Numbered from the stretch's first letter, positions 8,957-18,548 are shown. The stretch is 58,651 nucleotides of DNA from Mariniflexile fucanivorans (GCF_004341235.1 NZ_SLUP01000012.1:1-58651); one strand, 5' to 3'. A program made the numbers and translations. The notes: generated by a model not told the origin, from the sequence alone.

Positions 8957-10081
8957 CTAATTAATTTTAAGAAGTAACCAATATATGATGGCGCTGCAAA
9001 TTGCTGCAATAGGTAGTGTTAATAACCAAGACAACAGAATATTTTGTATAACCTTAAAATCGGCCTTTTTTGTAACTGTTCCTATACCAAAAATAGAACC
9101 AACAGATACATGGGTTGTTGAAACTGGTAGACCATGTATACTTGCCGTTGTAACTAAAAGCCCTGTGATTAAATTTGCAGTAAACCCTTGACCACTATTC
9201 ATTGGAGTAATCTTTTTACTCATCATTTCTCCTACTTTTTTTGCGTTTAATAATCCTCCAATAGCCATTGCTACGGCCACAGTTAGCATGCCCCATTTAA
9301 CGTCTAATGTGTTGATTACAAGCAATAATCCAACAATCTTTGGTGTGTCATTTAGCCCTCTTGCAAAACTTACAATTCCTGCACTTATATAATGAGCAAG
9401 GTCTAACATTTTTTGTGAATTGATGCCAATAAAATCACCTTGATACCTTTCAATGCACTCCTGTTCATTACTTATTCTAGAGACTGTATGAGTTTCAGTT
9501 TCTGCTGTAATCAATCCATTAAAGTTCATAGTGCTTGTTATAGGTATATATTCTTTGCCAACACAAATACAAGTTTTCTTTGTTACTCCTAATGAGACCC
9601 TCAATTTCCTAAAAATAGTATATGTTATTAGACTAACCATTGCTGCCATAAGCGGGCTTACAATTAAAGGCATTAAAAATGTTCCACCAAGTTTGGTAAA
9701 ATTAAATGAAGCACCAACAGCAACCACTCCACTTCCAAATAAGGCACCTACTAAACTATGTGTTGTCGAAATTGGCATTCCAATTTTAGTTGCAAAAAAA
9801 ACGGTTATAGCAGCACCCAAGGCAATAGATATGGCAAATTCTGGTGATTGGATTAATGTGTCAGGAACTAAACCTTTTCCCGAAAAGTTTTTGACTAAAG
9901 TGCTTGCAAAAAAAATAGCCGCAATGGAGCCTGAAATAGTGGTTAATGTTGCCCAAGTTATAGCTCCTTTATAGTTTGTAGTTCCACTACCAAATAGTGT
10001 TGCAACTCCTTTAAAATTATCATTTGCTCCATTACTAAAGGCTAGAAAACAAGCTGCTAAAAAAAGAAAAATTAAAATCAT
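8957..10081 (-). CDS. inorganic phosphate transporter, PiT family
   Basis: 374 aa, about ten hydrophobic segments. The duplicated PiT signature is visible: FSNGANDNFKGVATLFGSG near residue 15 and ARGLNDTPKIVGLLL in the second half. GMPISTTHSLVGALFGSG and GLPVSTTHVSVGSIFG are the paired STTH motifs. It would import phosphate at the inner membrane. The gene converges with the alpha/beta hydrolase gene and diverges from the patatin gene across a 137-bp gap. Proximity to ppk1 suggests phosphate-polyphosphate metabolism, but it is on the opposite strand and separately transcribed. Confidence 0.93.
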   Translation of the reverse strand: MILIFLFLAACFLAFSNGANDNFKGVATLFGSGTTNYKGAITWATLTTISGSIAAIFFASTLVKNFSGKGLVPDTLIQSPEFAISIALGAAITVFFATKIGMPISTTHSLVGALFGSGVVAVGASFNFTKLGGTFLMPLIVSPLMAAMVSLITYTIFRKLRVSLGVTKKTCICVGKEYIPITSTMNFNGLITAETETHTVSRISNEQECIERYQGDFIGINSQKMLDLAHYISAGIVSFARGLNDTPKIVGLLLVINTLDVKWGMLTVAVAMAIGGLLNAKKVGEMMSKKITPMNSGQGFTANLITGLLVTTASIHGLPVSTTHVSVGSIFGIGTVTKKADFKVIQNILLSWLLTLPIAAICSAIIYWLLLKIN

Positions 10082-10218
10082 ATGTTATTATAATGTATGA
10101 GTAGCCGTTTAGCCTGAACAGAATTAAAATAGTAGTCGAAGTAGAGCAAGATTAATTACATTTTTAAGAATTGTCAGTATTTAAGTTTTCACACGTCTGT
10201 TATTAAAAGAACAAACTA

Positions 10219-11133
10219 ATGAAAGCACTCGTAATTTCTGGTGGTGCTAGTAAGGGCGCTTTTGCTGGAGGTGTGGCAGAGTACCTTATCGACGATTGTT
10301 GTCATCATTACGATTTGTTTGTTGGTTGTTCTACAGGTAGTTTGCTCATGTCTCATTTGGCAATTGGGAAAATAGACAAAATTAAAAAAGTTTATACTTC
10401 TGTTTCTCAAAATGATATTTTTAGCATTAATCCCTTCAAGATAAAAAAAACAAAAACAGGCTATAAAACCTCTATACATCATTTTAATACCATTAGAACA
10501 TTTATAAAAGGATGTCCAACATTTGGTGAAAGTGATAACTTAAGACAGCTAATTAGAAACAGCATATCAAGCGAAGATTTTAACGCTATAAAAGAAAAAA
10601 ATAAAAAAGTGATTTTTACGGTTTCAAATCTTTCGTTAGATACGATTGAATATTATAATTCAGACGATTGCACCTATGATGACTATTGTGATTGGGCTTG
10701 GGCTTCCTGTAATTTTACGCCTTTCATGAGTATCTTGGATAAAAATAATTATCAATATGCAGATGGTGGTTTCGGCAGTTATGTGCCAATTTTATGCGCA
10801 ATTGAGAACGGAGCCTGTGATATCGATGTCATCATTTTAGAAAATGAAAATAGAAATACAAAATATCCTGTAATTACAAATCCATTCTCATTATTATTTA
10901 GAACCTTTAAATTTATGAACCATCAAAATAGTACAAAAGATATTATAATTGGGAAGCTCATTGGATTAAATAGAAAAGTGAATATCAATTTTTATTATAC
11001 ACCTTATCAGTTAACAGATAATCCTTTAATTTTTGATGCGGAACAAATGACACAATGGTGGAATGATGGGTTTGAATTCGCCAAATCAAGAAACCCCGTT
11101 AGTTTTTGCCACATCCCAAATATTAACTATTAA
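10219..11133 (+). CDS. patatin-like phospholipase
   Basis: 304 aa. The oxyanion loop SGGASKGAFAGG is at residues 7-18, the nucleophile S38 lies in GCSTGS, and the dyad aspartate D182 lies in ADGGFG. This is the complete Ser-Asp catalytic set of bacterial patatins. No signal peptide is evident, so it is probably cytoplasmic, acting on phospholipid or a similar ester. The next gene starts 2 bp after the stop. Confidence 0.92.
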   Translation: MKALVISGGASKGAFAGGVAEYLIDDCCHHYDLFVGCSTGSLLMSHLAIGKIDKIKKVYTSVSQNDIFSINPFKIKKTKTGYKTSIHHFNTIRTFIKGCPTFGESDNLRQLIRNSISSEDFNAIKEKNKKVIFTVSNLSLDTIEYYNSDDCTYDDYCDWAWASCNFTPFMSILDKNNYQYADGGFGSYVPILCAIENGACDIDVIILENENRNTKYPVITNPFSLLFRTFKFMNHQNSTKDIIIGKLIGLNRKVNINFYYTPYQLTDNPLIFDAEQMTQWWNDGFEFAKSRNPVSFCHIPNINY

Positions 11134-11135
11134 AT

Positions 11136-11831
11136 ATGATAAATAAAACTCCGAATCCTTTAGTAGCACTTTCAGGTGCATTATTGCTTCATGTAAAATT
11201 AAATAAGGATACTACTGCTTTAGAACAAAAATTAGGTGAATTCACTTTAGAAGAATTACAGCGCCAGTTAAGCAGTGATGAAGCCAAAAAGACCTTTTGG
11301 ATTAACATATACAACGCCTATTTTCAGATGCTGTCTAATTCAAAAAAAGTTAAAAGGAAAACTATTTTCAAAGTAAAATCAATTGAAATTGCTCAAAAAT
11401 CATTTAGTTTAGATGATATAGAACATGGCATTTTGAGAAGATACAGAATGAAACAGAGTTTTGGATATCTGCATAATCCTTTTGTGTCATCATTAATCAA
11501 AGTTTTAGCAGTAAAAAAATTAGATTACCGTATTCATTTCGCCCTAAATTGCGGTGCCAAAAGCTGTCCACCAATAGCTTTTTATACCCTCGAAAAGTTA
11601 GATGAAGAATTAAATTTTGTCATGGAATCATTCCTTGATTCTGAAACTTCTATTGACGAGAATAATAAAACCATATCCACATCAAAATTACTGTATTGGT
11701 ATTGTGCGGATTTTGGTGGTTATTTCAAAATAAAAAATGTTCTGAAAGATGTTTTAAATCGAGATTTCACGAACTATAAACTCTCATTTAAGGAGTATAG
11801 TTGGGATACTCAACTTAACAATTATTTATAG
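11136..11831 (+). CDS. DUF547 domain protein
   Basis: 231 aa. DUF547 features seen are FWINIYNAYFQML near residue 54, HGILRRYR, and HFALNCGAKSCPPIAFYT near residue 135, where the cysteine of LNCGAKSCP is the family's most conserved residue. DUF547 resembles papain/transglutaminase-fold proteins, but a reaction is not established. It begins 2 bp after the patatin gene, so the two are very likely translated from one message. Confidence 0.85.
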   Translation: MINKTPNPLVALSGALLLHVKLNKDTTALEQKLGEFTLEELQRQLSSDEAKKTFWINIYNAYFQMLSNSKKVKRKTIFKVKSIEIAQKSFSLDDIEHGILRRYRMKQSFGYLHNPFVSSLIKVLAVKKLDYRIHFALNCGAKSCPPIAFYTLEKLDEELNFVMESFLDSETSIDENNKTISTSKLLYWYCADFGGYFKIKNVLKDVLNRDFTNYKLSFKEYSWDTQLNNYL

Positions 11832-11858
11832 CCAATAAAAATTCTTTTAACAAACTAA

Positions 11859-12542
11859 ATGATGCAAAATAGTCTTCAAAGCAAAAACATATTAGTAACC
11901 GCGGGTCCAACTCGAGAATATCTAGATCCCGTGCGTTTTCTTACTAATGAATCTACCGGAAAAATGGGTTACGCCATTGCTGAAGCTTTACAAAATTTAA
12001 ACGCCAATGTCTATTTAGTAAGTGGTCCTGTTTCGATTCAATCAAATTTCCCAAAAGAAAAAATTATTAATGTAAAAACAGGAAAACAAATGTACCATGC
12101 TTGTGAGCAACTATTTGGTACTATTGATATTGCCATTTTTTGTGCTGCGATTGCCGATTATACTCCAAAAGTTACCTGCGATTGTAAAATAAAGAAAATA
12201 GATAATGAAATTTCAATGGAATTTGTTAAGAATGTTGACATTGCTTTTGAATTTGGAAAAGTTAAAAGCAAGCATCAAAAATCAATAGGGTTTGCTTTAG
12301 AAACTAACAATGTTTTAGAAAATGCAGCAGCTAAATTAAAAAAGAAACACTTTGATTGTATTGTCGCAAATTCACCAAATAAAAATGAAGGATTTGGTTT
12401 TGATACCAATAAAATTGCCATAATTAAAACCGATTTATCAGTTACCGAATTCCCTTTAAAAAGCAAACAAGACGTGGCAAAAGATATTGTGAATACCATT
12501 ATTGACATGTATAATCCCGTAGCTGCAACAGTAAATGGATAG
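11859..12542 (+). CDS. stand-alone CoaB-like phosphopantothenoylcysteine synthetase domain
   Basis: 227 aa. NILVTAGPTREYLDPVRFLT, NESTGKMGYAIAEAL and the later KIKK, GFALETNN, KKKHFDCIVANSPN match the CoaB half of the bifunctional coenzyme A enzyme CoaBC. The flavin decarboxylase half (CoaC) is absent. The usual N-P-D-I stretch reads KNVDIA here. Most bacteria have the fused form, so this may be an extra paralogue or a case of split function; which one cannot be decided without the rest of the genome. ATGATG at 11859 offers two adjacent starts. Confidence 0.8.
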   Translation: MMQNSLQSKNILVTAGPTREYLDPVRFLTNESTGKMGYAIAEALQNLNANVYLVSGPVSIQSNFPKEKIINVKTGKQMYHACEQLFGTIDIAIFCAAIADYTPKVTCDCKIKKIDNEISMEFVKNVDIAFEFGKVKSKHQKSIGFALETNNVLENAAAKLKKKHFDCIVANSPNKNEGFGFDTNKIAIIKTDLSVTEFPLKSKQDVAKDIVNTIIDMYNPVAATVNG

Positions 12543-12553
12543 ATTTAATTAGG

Positions 12554-13264
12554 ATGTCTTTTTCTTGTAAAATAGTATGTTCCATTTTTTATTTGTTTTT
12601 ATTTCACAATGATTTAAAAGCGCAAGAAATTGTTGAGTCTTTTTATCAAGATAGCTTAACTAATGGCGAATTCTCAAATTTAAAATCAGAATTCGGGAAT
12701 CATAAAACCGTGATTGCAGATTATGAAAAGCAAATGCTCATTGCGTTGTCTTATTTTCCTGAGCTTAAGGATGTTAAAATCGTATTTAGATTAAGAAATA
12801 GAAAAACGCCCTTAGCCACCAGACCTACTTTTTTTAGTATGTTTTGTTCGGCTAAAAAACGAACATATGTTATTACAATTAGTAAAAAAAGCACCAACTA
12901 TCTCAATACTATTATTTTCAAAAACTTAAATTATAATGCCCAAATAGGTGTTTTAGGACATGAGTTGAGTCATATTTCAGATTACTTAAATAAAGGTTTT
13001 GGTAAAATGGTTGTCATCGCAAAAAACGAATTATTGTCTCCTACGGAAGTCGATAAGAGAGAATTTAACACGGATTTAGACTGTATTAATCATGGTCTGG
13101 GTTTTCAACTTTTAGATTGGAGTATCAATGTTAGAGAAAATCTCAAAAGAGCAAATTGGCTTGGCGCAGTTAATTTATCAAATGATGAAAAAAGTGAACG
13201 GTATATGAATCCATCCACCATAATGGAAGTACTTTCAAAACACCCTCTTTACCAGGAACATTAA
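12554..13264 (+). CDS. secreted HExxH zinc-metallopeptidase-like protein
   Basis: 236 aa. A signal peptide (SFSCKIVCSIFYLFLFHNDLKAQ) is followed by a domain with the zinc motif H136-E-L-S-H140 in VLGHELSHISDYL. A downstream acidic stretch, EFNTDLDCINHG, could supply the third ligand (H or D). I do not recognise a named family. The start is 11 bp after the previous stop. It probably acts in the periplasm or at the surface; its peptidase activity is inferred from the motif alone. Confidence 0.6.
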   Translation: MSFSCKIVCSIFYLFLFHNDLKAQEIVESFYQDSLTNGEFSNLKSEFGNHKTVIADYEKQMLIALSYFPELKDVKIVFRLRNRKTPLATRPTFFSMFCSAKKRTYVITISKKSTNYLNTIIFKNLNYNAQIGVLGHELSHISDYLNKGFGKMVVIAKNELLSPTEVDKREFNTDLDCINHGLGFQLLDWSINVRENLKRANWLGAVNLSNDEKSERYMNPSTIMEVLSKHPLYQEH

Positions 13265-13333
13265 AAAATGATTAGTGATTGTCAGGATTGAAACGTTTGT
13301 CAGTCTGTTTATAAAATAAGTTATTTTTTACAG

Positions 13334-13792
13334 ATGCAACTCACTTTTCAGACCTTATGGCAAAAAATTAAACAACCTTTTAGACAAGGGTTAGGTAGAA
13401 ATGAAATTGCAAAAGCCATAATTGTGAGTTTATTGGTCACGGTGCTTCCAATATTTGGCGTTACTACAATTATTTTAACTTTTTTAGCAGTTAAATTTAA
13501 ACTTAACTTACCAATTATGGTTGCAGTCAGTTATATAGCAACCCCTTTGCAGTTTATATTTTTTATGCCATTTATTCATGTCGGAGAGGCTATTTTTAAT
13601 ACAAAGCATACATTATTAACAGTTATTGAAATTAAAAATGCTTTTGAATCCTCGTTTTTCCATACTATAAAACAACTTATTTTCGAATTAGTTTGTGGAG
13701 TTAGTGGATGGTTATTATTGGCTCTACCAATTGCTTTGGTGAGTATCCTGTTAATTAACAAAATAAATTATTCTAAAAATGAAACAATCTAA
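13334..13792 (+). CDS. DUF2062 membrane protein
   Basis: 152 aa. After a short amphipathic start (LWQKIKQPFRQGLGRNEIAKA), three hydrophobic segments follow: IIVSLLVTVLPIFGVTTIIL, PIMVAVSYIATPLQFIFFM and a C-terminal one ending LLINKINYSKN. The order and the G-x-S-P/TP-like loop fit DUF2062. Function is unknown; in this group DUF2062 is often found with lipid or glycosyl transferases. It overlaps the rhodanese gene by 14 bp. Confidence 0.8.
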   Translation: MQLTFQTLWQKIKQPFRQGLGRNEIAKAIIVSLLVTVLPIFGVTTIILTFLAVKFKLNLPIMVAVSYIATPLQFIFFMPFIHVGEAIFNTKHTLLTVIEIKNAFESSFFHTIKQLIFELVCGVSGWLLLALPIALVSILLINKINYSKNETI

Positions 13793-14159
13793 AGTTATAA
13801 GCATTTTCTTTTTCATAGTGTTATTACATGCTGTTTCAAGTTTTTCTCAGCAACAATTATCTGTTAAAGCGTTTGAAAAAGGAATTCAAAATGATGTTCA
13901 ATTAATAGATGTTCGCACAAAAAACGAATATGATTCAGGGCATATAAAAAATGCGAGGTTAGCCAATTGGTATGATAAGGTTGAATTTTCAAAAAACACA
14001 AATTCATTAAATAAATCAATACCCATATATCTTTATTGTAAATCGGGAGTTAGAAGTGGAGAAGCTTCAAAGCTTTTAGCTTCAAAAGGATTTAAGGTTT
14101 TTGAACTTAAAGAAGGAATTGATCAATGGATTTCAGAATCAAAAAAAATAGTTTATTAA
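13779..14159 (+). CDS. exported rhodanese-like protein
   Basis: 126 aa. A signal peptide (VISIFFFIVLLHAVSSFSQ) is followed by a single rhodanese domain: LIDVRTKNEYDSGHIKNA near residue 45 and the active cysteine C87 in YLYCKSGVRSGEA. It would transfer sulfane sulfur or act as a redox-sensitive thiol protein in the periplasm. The start lies within the DUF2062 gene, indicating coupling. Confidence 0.9.
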   Translation: MKQSKVISIFFFIVLLHAVSSFSQQQLSVKAFEKGIQNDVQLIDVRTKNEYDSGHIKNARLANWYDKVEFSKNTNSLNKSIPIYLYCKSGVRSGEASKLLASKGFKVFELKEGIDQWISESKKIVY

Positions 14160-14194
14160 TTTTTAAAATTACGGTATTCAATAAAATATAGCAC

Positions 14195-14863
14195 ATGCAA
14201 CTCACAAAAAATTTAGGGTATCTAGGTCTTCTAGGAGCAATATTAGTAGGGATAGGCGAATTCTATTTACATTATTCCCCTCATATTTTAGATAGCGCAA
14301 CAGATTATTATTTTTTCAAACTTGTATCACTTGAAAACTTAACAACAGGGCATTTTCTTGCCGTTATTGGTTTGCCTTTTTATTTTGCCGGTTACATTCA
14401 TATTTACAGAATGCTTAAATCTGGTAACGAAACTTTGGCTAGAATAGTTTTAGGATTAGGGTTTGTGTCTTTTGCAATAGGGGGTATTTGGATTGGTTCT
14501 CGCGCTTCAATAGGGAATATTGTTCATTTAAAAGACGCCTTAGATGTAGTGAATTATCAAAATCTTATAGACCATTATACCAATCATATGGAGGTTCTAG
14601 TAAAAGCACTTCGCGTTGTTATTGCCGTACTTTCCATAGTTTTTGTTTTAACGGTTTTAAAAGGAGGCACATATTATAAAAAATGGATGGCCATTTTTAA
14701 CCCTATAGCCATTCTCTTATTATTAGTTATCTTAGGGAAACTCATTCCTACTATTGGTAAATATTTGTTGCCAATATTAATGAATGTAACACATTTTATA
14801 CTCTTTTCACTTTCACTTTATCAATTAAATAAACTAACTAAAACCAATATAAAAAATGTTTAG
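14195..14863 (+). CDS. six-helix membrane protein of unknown function
   Basis: 222 aa. Six hydrophobic segments are visible: LGYLGLLGAILVGIGEFY, GHFLAVIGLPFYFAGYI, ARIVLGLGFVSFAIGGIWIG, ALRVVIAVLSIVFVL, IFNPIAILLLLVILG and a C-terminal LPILMNVTHFILFSLSLY. The pattern resembles DUF6796-type proteins, but I am not sure of that. The last 8 bp overlap the FG-GAP protein gene that follows. Confidence 0.55.
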   Translation: MQLTKNLGYLGLLGAILVGIGEFYLHYSPHILDSATDYYFFKLVSLENLTTGHFLAVIGLPFYFAGYIHIYRMLKSGNETLARIVLGLGFVSFAIGGIWIGSRASIGNIVHLKDALDVVNYQNLIDHYTNHMEVLVKALRVVIAVLSIVFVLTVLKGGTYYKKWMAIFNPIAILLLLVILGKLIPTIGKYLLPILMNVTHFILFSLSLYQLNKLTKTNIKNV

Positions 14864-16535
14864 GAAAAACACAAAAAACTTAATTATCGTCTTTAAAAAA
14901 ACCTTTATGGTTATAGGAATTATACTATTAGCACTTATTGCAGTGGTAATTTATTTTTTCTGGAATGATGCCGTTTCAGATAAATATGATATTACCATTA
15001 GTGAAGATAAAATACCCGTTTTTAGTCTAGTAGAATTGGGTTTTGTCCATCAATATAATGGAGATAAATCGCTTCCAATTGCACCTTCAGCGTTAATAGA
15101 TATAGATAATGATAACGTTGATGAAGTGTTTTTTGGAGGAGGAATGAATCAGGAAGATGCCATTTTTGCTTATAGAAATAACAAATTTGTAAATATTTCT
15201 TCTGAAGTCAATTTACCTAAAAAAGGAACGGAAACCACGAGTACTGGTGTAGTTTCAGCCGATTTTGACAATAATGGATTTACAGATTTGCTATTGGGTC
15301 GTGAAGATGGTCTTAGAATTTACTACAACTTCGATGGCAAATTCATCGAAAAAATTATTGATACACCAATGAATGAAAAATCTATCCCAGCAGGGTTAAC
15401 TGTTGGAGACATTGACAAAGATGGTGATTTAGATATTTTTATGTCCACATATCTAAAAAAGAACTTGATGGAAGGTCAAACCATTTTTGAAGATAAAACT
15501 TATGGTTCTACAAGTGAATTGTTGTTAAATGATGGCCATGAAAATTTTACCAGTATCACTAAACAAGCAGGACTTGAATATGTACATAACACATTTATGG
15601 CTGTTTTTGTAGATATAGATAATGATACCAATATAGACTTAGTTGTAGCACATGATACAGGAGAAGTAAGAACATATAAAAACAATGGAAATCTGACGTT
15701 TACAATGAAAGAGAACCCAACAACAAACAAATTTGCGTATCCTATGGGGATTGCTGTTGGGGATTACAATAATGATGGATTGGTAGATTTTATGTTCTCT
15801 AACACAGGAAGCACCTTGCCAAGGGCATTGGCAAAAGGAGATATTAAAGATGCCTCAAAATTTAATGAAAAATGGATTTTATTTCGCAATGATGGTAATT
15901 TTAAATTTACCGATGTTGCTGCTGAAACTAAAATAGCCGATTACGAATTTTCTTGGGGCTGTACATTTGCCGACATGAACAATGATGGTCTTCAGGATTT
16001 AATGGTGGCCGAAAATTACGTGGACTTGGCTCCAAATAAAATATTTCGATTAAAAAGTCGGTTTTTAGTGCAAAAAGAAGATGGCACATTTGCACCTACT
16101 GAGGAGAAAAGTGGCGTTGTAAATCCACATTTTGGAATTACGGCTTTGGTGAGTGATTTTAATAAAGATGGTTATTTAGATATGATTTGGACCAATATTG
16201 ATTCACCATCATTAGCCTACATTAATAAAGGAGGTGTCAATAATTTTATTCAAATAGATTTAGAAGATGCTGCTAAAGACCAAGGAGCGAAAGTCACCAT
16301 AACAACAGCGACAAAAACATTAACCGAGTGGTTAGTAACTGGTGAAGGTTTAGCAAGTGACCAAACAGCCTTGTTACATTTTGGTTTAGGACAAGATACC
16401 GAAGTAAAAAGGGTTCTGGTACAATATTTAAATGGAAAAACTGACGAAGTAATTAATCCTAAAATCAATACGATTTTAAATATAAAATCTGAAAGAGAAA
16501 AACTGAAAATTAAAGATTCGATTAATCTAAATTGA
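14856..16535 (+). CDS. FG-GAP/VCBS repeat protein with ASPIC/UnbV end (CRTAC1-like)
   Basis: 559 aa. One membrane anchor (TFMVIGIILLALIAVVIYFFW) at residues 16-36 precedes a propeller of FG-GAP repeats with calcium-type D-x-D-x-D-G loops: DIDNDNVDE, DFDNNGFTD, DIDKDGDLD, DIDNDTNID, DYNNDGLVD, DMNNDGLQD, DFNKDGYLD. The C-terminus (VQYLNGKTDEVINPKINTIL) fits an ASPIC/UnbV domain. It is likely an extracytoplasmic binding protein. Its start overlaps the preceding membrane-protein gene, so the two may form a unit. Confidence 0.85.
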   Translation: MFRKNTKNLIIVFKKTFMVIGIILLALIAVVIYFFWNDAVSDKYDITISEDKIPVFSLVELGFVHQYNGDKSLPIAPSALIDIDNDNVDEVFFGGGMNQEDAIFAYRNNKFVNISSEVNLPKKGTETTSTGVVSADFDNNGFTDLLLGREDGLRIYYNFDGKFIEKIIDTPMNEKSIPAGLTVGDIDKDGDLDIFMSTYLKKNLMEGQTIFEDKTYGSTSELLLNDGHENFTSITKQAGLEYVHNTFMAVFVDIDNDTNIDLVVAHDTGEVRTYKNNGNLTFTMKENPTTNKFAYPMGIAVGDYNNDGLVDFMFSNTGSTLPRALAKGDIKDASKFNEKWILFRNDGNFKFTDVAAETKIADYEFSWGCTFADMNNDGLQDLMVAENYVDLAPNKIFRLKSRFLVQKEDGTFAPTEEKSGVVNPHFGITALVSDFNKDGYLDMIWTNIDSPSLAYINKGGVNNFIQIDLEDAAKDQGAKVTITTATKTLTEWLVTGEGLASDQTALLHFGLGQDTEVKRVLVQYLNGKTDEVINPKINTILNIKSEREKLKIKDSINLN

Positions 16536-16551
16536 AATTAATTATTAAGAA

Positions 16552-16932
16552 ATGACTACAAAAAAAGTATTATCGTTTGCTATAACAATTCTACTGCTCA
16601 TAGGTATTTGGGGAACAGGTGGTTTGGTATGGAATGAAATCCAAACTGGAAATGGATGCCCTAAAATCTGGATTATCCCTGCCTGTGTTATTGTGTTTAT
16701 TTGCTTTTTAATTCCTCTTGTTGTACATAATTTAAATAAATGGAATCGATTATATTTTGTTTTTACAGGACTTGCGGTAACTATTGCCATTGTTGCATCT
16801 ATCATGCAATTTACAGGCAATGGAGAATGCCCAAAATTAGATAATGGAACACCAATGTGTTACTTGTCATTACTTATATTTTCTGCGTTAATCGGATTAA
16901 AAGTAACCTTGTTGAATAAAGAAAACCACTAA
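16552..16932 (+). CDS. four-helix membrane protein of unknown function
   Basis: 126 aa. Four hydrophobic segments: VLSFAITILLLIGIWGTGG, IWIIPACVIVFICFLIPL, LYFVFTGLAVTIAIVASIM and CYLSLLIFSALIGLKVTLL. Two cysteine pairs face the same side of the helices (GNGCPKIW, and GECPK with PMCYL), which could form disulfides or bind metal. I do not recognise a family. It begins 16 bp after the FG-GAP protein gene. Confidence 0.55.
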   Translation: MTTKKVLSFAITILLLIGIWGTGGLVWNEIQTGNGCPKIWIIPACVIVFICFLIPLVVHNLNKWNRLYFVFTGLAVTIAIVASIMQFTGNGECPKLDNGTPMCYLSLLIFSALIGLKVTLLNKENH

Positions 16933-16986
16933 TATGAAATCGTTTAAATTATTCAAGAAACTATAATAATATTAAAAACTTACTAA

Positions 16987-18393
16987 ATGAATACAATACA
17001 ATTTTTTGGAGCCGATTGGTGTCCAGATTGCCAAAGAGCAAAGGCATATTTAAAAGAAAATAATATTAATTTTAATTTCGTTGATGTTGATTTAGATAAA
17101 GATGCAACAGCTAGGGTTGAAGCAATAAACAAAGGAAAACGGATAATTCCTACCATAATTATTAATGATAAACCATTCACAAATCCTGATAACGCTATAC
17201 TTGCTAATACATTAGGAATCAATAAAAATGGAAGAGTGTTACTATATGGGGCCAACTGGTGTCCGGATTGTCAACGTGCAAAAGCATATTTACAGGACAA
17301 CCATATTAATTTTCAATTTATTGAAGTAGATAAACACGATTGGGCTGCAAAATTGGTTGAAGAAACCAATAAAGGAAAACGCATTATTCCAACAATTTTC
17401 ATAGATGATGTTGCGTATACCAATCCAGACAATGCTGTTTTGAAAGACGTTTTATCAATTGGTCATGAAACAGAAAAAAGGGTGTATGATAGTATTATTG
17501 TGGGCGCCGGAGCTGCTGGTTTAACGGCATCTATTTATATTCAAAGAGATCGATTTAATTCATTGATCCTTGAAAAGAAGAACATTGGCGGGAATGCTTT
17601 TCTAACTGAAAAAATTGAAAACTATCCAGGTTTCACAACTATTTCTGGACCGGAGCTTACACAAAAAATGGCCGAACAGGCTAAAACCTACGGTGCAAAA
17701 ATTGAAACAGGAGTTTCAGTAAACGCTATTAAAAAAACAGGAACAACCTTTTCTGTAACAACAAATATGGGGCAATACGAAAGTAAAACCGTTGTATTGG
17801 CATTGGGTTCAACATATCGCAAATTAGGAATTCCAAATGAGGAAGATCTAATTGGTGCGGGCATTCATTTTTGTGCAACTTGTGATGGTGCATTTTATAG
17901 AGATAGGGAGATTATCGTAATTGGCGGTGGAAATAGCGCTTTAGAAGAAGGGGTGTTTTTAGCTAAATTTTGTAAAAAAGTCACTATTGTAAACCGAGGT
18001 ACTGAATTTACTGCGTCACAGACTTATATCGAAAAGCTGACTTCAATTAAAAATATCGAAACCTATATGAACAAGGAGTCTGTGGAGTTTATTAAAAATG
18101 ATAAAGGCAATTTCAAAGGGTTAAAGGTAAAAGACAGAACAACTGGAGAAACACAAGAATTATATGCCGACGGCACTTTTATATTCATTGGGCTTATTCC
18201 AAATACTGACAGTATAAAAGATTTAATCCAACTTAGCGAACGAGGTTTTATCACCACAACAGGATTGGCAGAGACCAATGTAAAAGGCATATTTGCCGCT
18301 GGAGATTGTCGGGAAGGTGCCATTGCACAAGTAGCAGCTGCTACGGGAGAAGGTGTTTTGGCAAGTTATGGTGTACGCCAATATTTTAACTAG
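16987..18393 (+). CDS. tandem glutaredoxin-like domains fused to thioredoxin reductase
   Basis: 468 aa. Residues 1-78 and 80-158 are two similar glutaredoxin/NrdH-like domains, each with W-C-P-D-C-Q-R-A-K (C12/C15 and C92/C95) and the later K-R-I-I-P-T-I cis-proline segment. From about residue 166 a complete thioredoxin reductase follows: FAD motif SIIVGAGAAGL, redox pair C296-A-T-C299 in CATCDGAF, NADPH motif VIGGGNSALEEG, and FAAGDCR near the end. The fusion would let the reductase pass electrons from NADPH directly to its own dithiol domains. AhpF is a precedent, with a double thioredoxin-like N-terminus on a reductase, but its N-terminal fold and motifs differ. Confidence 0.9.
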   Translation: MNTIQFFGADWCPDCQRAKAYLKENNINFNFVDVDLDKDATARVEAINKGKRIIPTIIINDKPFTNPDNAILANTLGINKNGRVLLYGANWCPDCQRAKAYLQDNHINFQFIEVDKHDWAAKLVEETNKGKRIIPTIFIDDVAYTNPDNAVLKDVLSIGHETEKRVYDSIIVGAGAAGLTASIYIQRDRFNSLILEKKNIGGNAFLTEKIENYPGFTTISGPELTQKMAEQAKTYGAKIETGVSVNAIKKTGTTFSVTTNMGQYESKTVVLALGSTYRKLGIPNEEDLIGAGIHFCATCDGAFYRDREIIVIGGGNSALEEGVFLAKFCKKVTIVNRGTEFTASQTYIEKLTSIKNIETYMNKESVEFIKNDKGNFKGLKVKDRTTGETQELYADGTFIFIGLIPNTDSIKDLIQLSERGFITTTGLAETNVKGIFAAGDCREGAIAQVAAATGEGVLASYGVRQYFN

Positions 18394-18548
18394 AATGTTG
18401 CCTCCTTTGAGTTAATTCATGTTGAAATAATTACAACGAGTATTCCTTTAATAATTGAAATAAAATAAAGGGAGAAAGTGATTTTTTAACAATAGATATA
18501 GACTAAAGAAAAATAACTTAGAATTTAATAATACTAAAAATAAACAAG
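18394..18548. other. intergenic, no gene seen
   Basis: AT-rich 155-bp gap. A weak stem between CCTTTA near 18445 and TAAAGG near 18467 could end the preceding transcript, but the T tract after it is broken. Nothing else stands out. Confidence 0.3.
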
